Source: Thermodesulfobacterium sp. (GTDB lineage: Bacteria > Desulfobacterota > Thermodesulfobacteria > Thermodesulfobacteriales > Thermodesulfobacteriaceae). From it: DNA of 7,483 nucleotides. The notes under the pieces were generated by a model, which saw only the letters and a list, made by a program, of their open reading frames with translations, made no database searches and was not told the origin of the DNA. This document shows positions 6,993 to 7,483 of this stretch, piece after piece; within the stretch, counting starts at the first letter, position 1, and every line of letters begins with the position of its first letter. Both the position numbers and the translations under genes were made by a program. Location: NCBI GenBank assembly GCA_021163085.1, contig JAGGXL010000019.1, forward strand, positions 1-7,483, given 5' to 3'.

Positions 6993-7020
6993 AATGTAAA
7001 AGAACTCTAAGAAAAGTCAA
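6993..7020 (-). promoter_or_regulatory. candidate promoter for the small gene-coaBC pair
   Basis: On the minus strand TTGACT (7015-7020, five of six consensus positions) and TACATT (6993-6998, four of six) are separated by 16 bp. Transcription would begin near 6986, giving a leader of about 34 bases that includes the AAGGGGG ribosome site. It is the only gap on this strand wide enough to hold a promoter between the nicotinate enzyme gene and coaBC. Confidence 0.4.
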
Positions 7021-7046
7021 GAGAGGAGAGGTTTGGACTTAAAAGG

Positions 7047-7483
7047 TTAAGTAAAATTTTTCTTCAATTGTTTAAAAAGGGTTCTTATTTTCTTAGATAT
7101 TTTTATGCGTTTTTTGTAATCTCTTTTTATCTCTTTTTTTACTCTTACTCTGATTACTTCTAAGGACTCATGATAAAGTATTTTGTCATCTTGGTATACA
7201 GGGTTTAAAAGTTTTTGGCTTTTGGGATAGGAAGAAAGGTCAACAGGTTCACCCTTAAGAGTGATTAAGTCGAAAAGAAATTTATCATTTTTGTCCCATA
7301 TTCTGTAAAAATCTTTTGCACCAGGGAGAATTTCTTTTTTGGGTGAAAGTTTAAAACAGGGTTTACCCTTATATTCTACCAGTTTATATCCCATTTCAAA
7401 ATAAGGAGAATCCTCTGAAACCCCTATTTTTGTTCCCACTCCAAAACCAGATACAGGTGTTTTTTTCTTTAAAAGATTTTTGA
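7047..7483 (-). CDS. pncB: nicotinate phosphoribosyltransferase, C-terminal part (gene cut by window edge)
   Basis: This cytoplasmic NAD-salvage enzyme joins nicotinate and PRPP to form nicotinate mononucleotide, with ATP hydrolysis stimulating the reaction. About 145 C-terminal codons are visible, and the frame is open through the right edge, so the true start lies outside. The diagnostic part is SGFGVGTKIGVSEDSPYF, followed by YKLVEYKGKPCFKLSPKK and LPGAKDFYRIWD. These match the conserved FGVGT block and the 'K-S-x-x-K ... PG-K-x-x-x-R' block after it. A GTG at 7437-7439 could be mistaken for a start, but it is the Val of FGVGT. The protein ends in a Lys/Arg-rich tail of about 30 residues (KKEIKRDYKKRIKISKKIR and on). 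No convincing terminator follows in the 94 bp before the next gene, so some read-through into the small gene and coaBC is possible. Confidence 0.85.
   Translation of the reverse strand, partial: KNLLKKKTPVSGFGVGTKIGVSEDSPYFEMGYKLVEYKGKPCFKLSPKKEILPGAKDFYRIWDKNDKFLFDLITLKGEPVDLSSYPKSQKLLNPVYQDDKILYHESLEVIRVRVKKEIKRDYKKRIKISKKIRTLFKQLKKNFT

Noticed and set aside
6506..6994. Start of the small exported protein at the ATG at 6994
   Set aside because: It adds 14 residues ahead of a textbook signal peptide, lacks a ribosome site and overlaps the predicted promoter. The ATG at 6952 has AAGGGGG five bases before it.
7014..7040. Hairpin AAGTC...GACTT as a terminator for the nicotinate enzyme gene
   Set aside because: The stem is only five base pairs with a 17-base loop and lacks a proper T-tract; it also covers the candidate -35 box.
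1..7483. CRISPR array, insertion sequence, phage or defence module
   Set aside because: I saw no regularly spaced repeats, terminal inverted repeats, transposase or integrase motifs on either strand.

Overview
The window is AT-rich bacterial DNA. Its gene set fits an anaerobic, probably thermophilic sulfate or sulfur reducer, something like the Thermodesulfobacteria. The evidence is a multiheme c-type cytochrome relic, the [NiFe]-hydrogenase maturation gene hypF, and ahbD, the last enzyme of the siroheme-dependent (alternative) heme b pathway used by sulfate reducers and many archaea. The lineage is inferred from gene content and base composition and has not been tested by any search.

Layout. 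At the left edge are the first 15 bases of a class II tRNA, probably tRNA-Ser, on the minus strand with a close-fitting promoter. Divergent from it is a plus-strand multiheme cytochrome c gene (183-1049). It keeps its start codon, ribosome site and nearly all heme motifs, but at least five reading-frame breaks have destroyed it. A likely terminator and a 14-bp palindrome follow. Next comes a plus-strand cluster: hypF, 46 bp, a fumarylacetoacetate-hydrolase-fold enzyme, then ahbD, which overlaps the FAH gene by 11 bp.

From 5284 to the right end all genes are on the minus strand. Read in their own direction they are the C-terminal part of a nicotinate phosphoribosyltransferase (cut by the window edge), a small signal-peptide-bearing protein of unknown function, and coaBC (coenzyme A synthesis). 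The small gene and coaBC form a tight pair behind a plausible promoter. coaBC and ahbD converge and overlap by 40 bp.

How the genes fit together. AhbD supplies heme b, the precursor for cytochrome maturation. HypF supplies the cyanide ligands of [NiFe]-hydrogenase. CoaBC and the nicotinate enzyme feed CoA and NAD pools. This is a neighbourhood of cofactor housekeeping genes. I see no phage, transposon, CRISPR or defence module. The clearest departures from routine are the decayed cytochrome and the translationally coupled FAH-ahbD pair.
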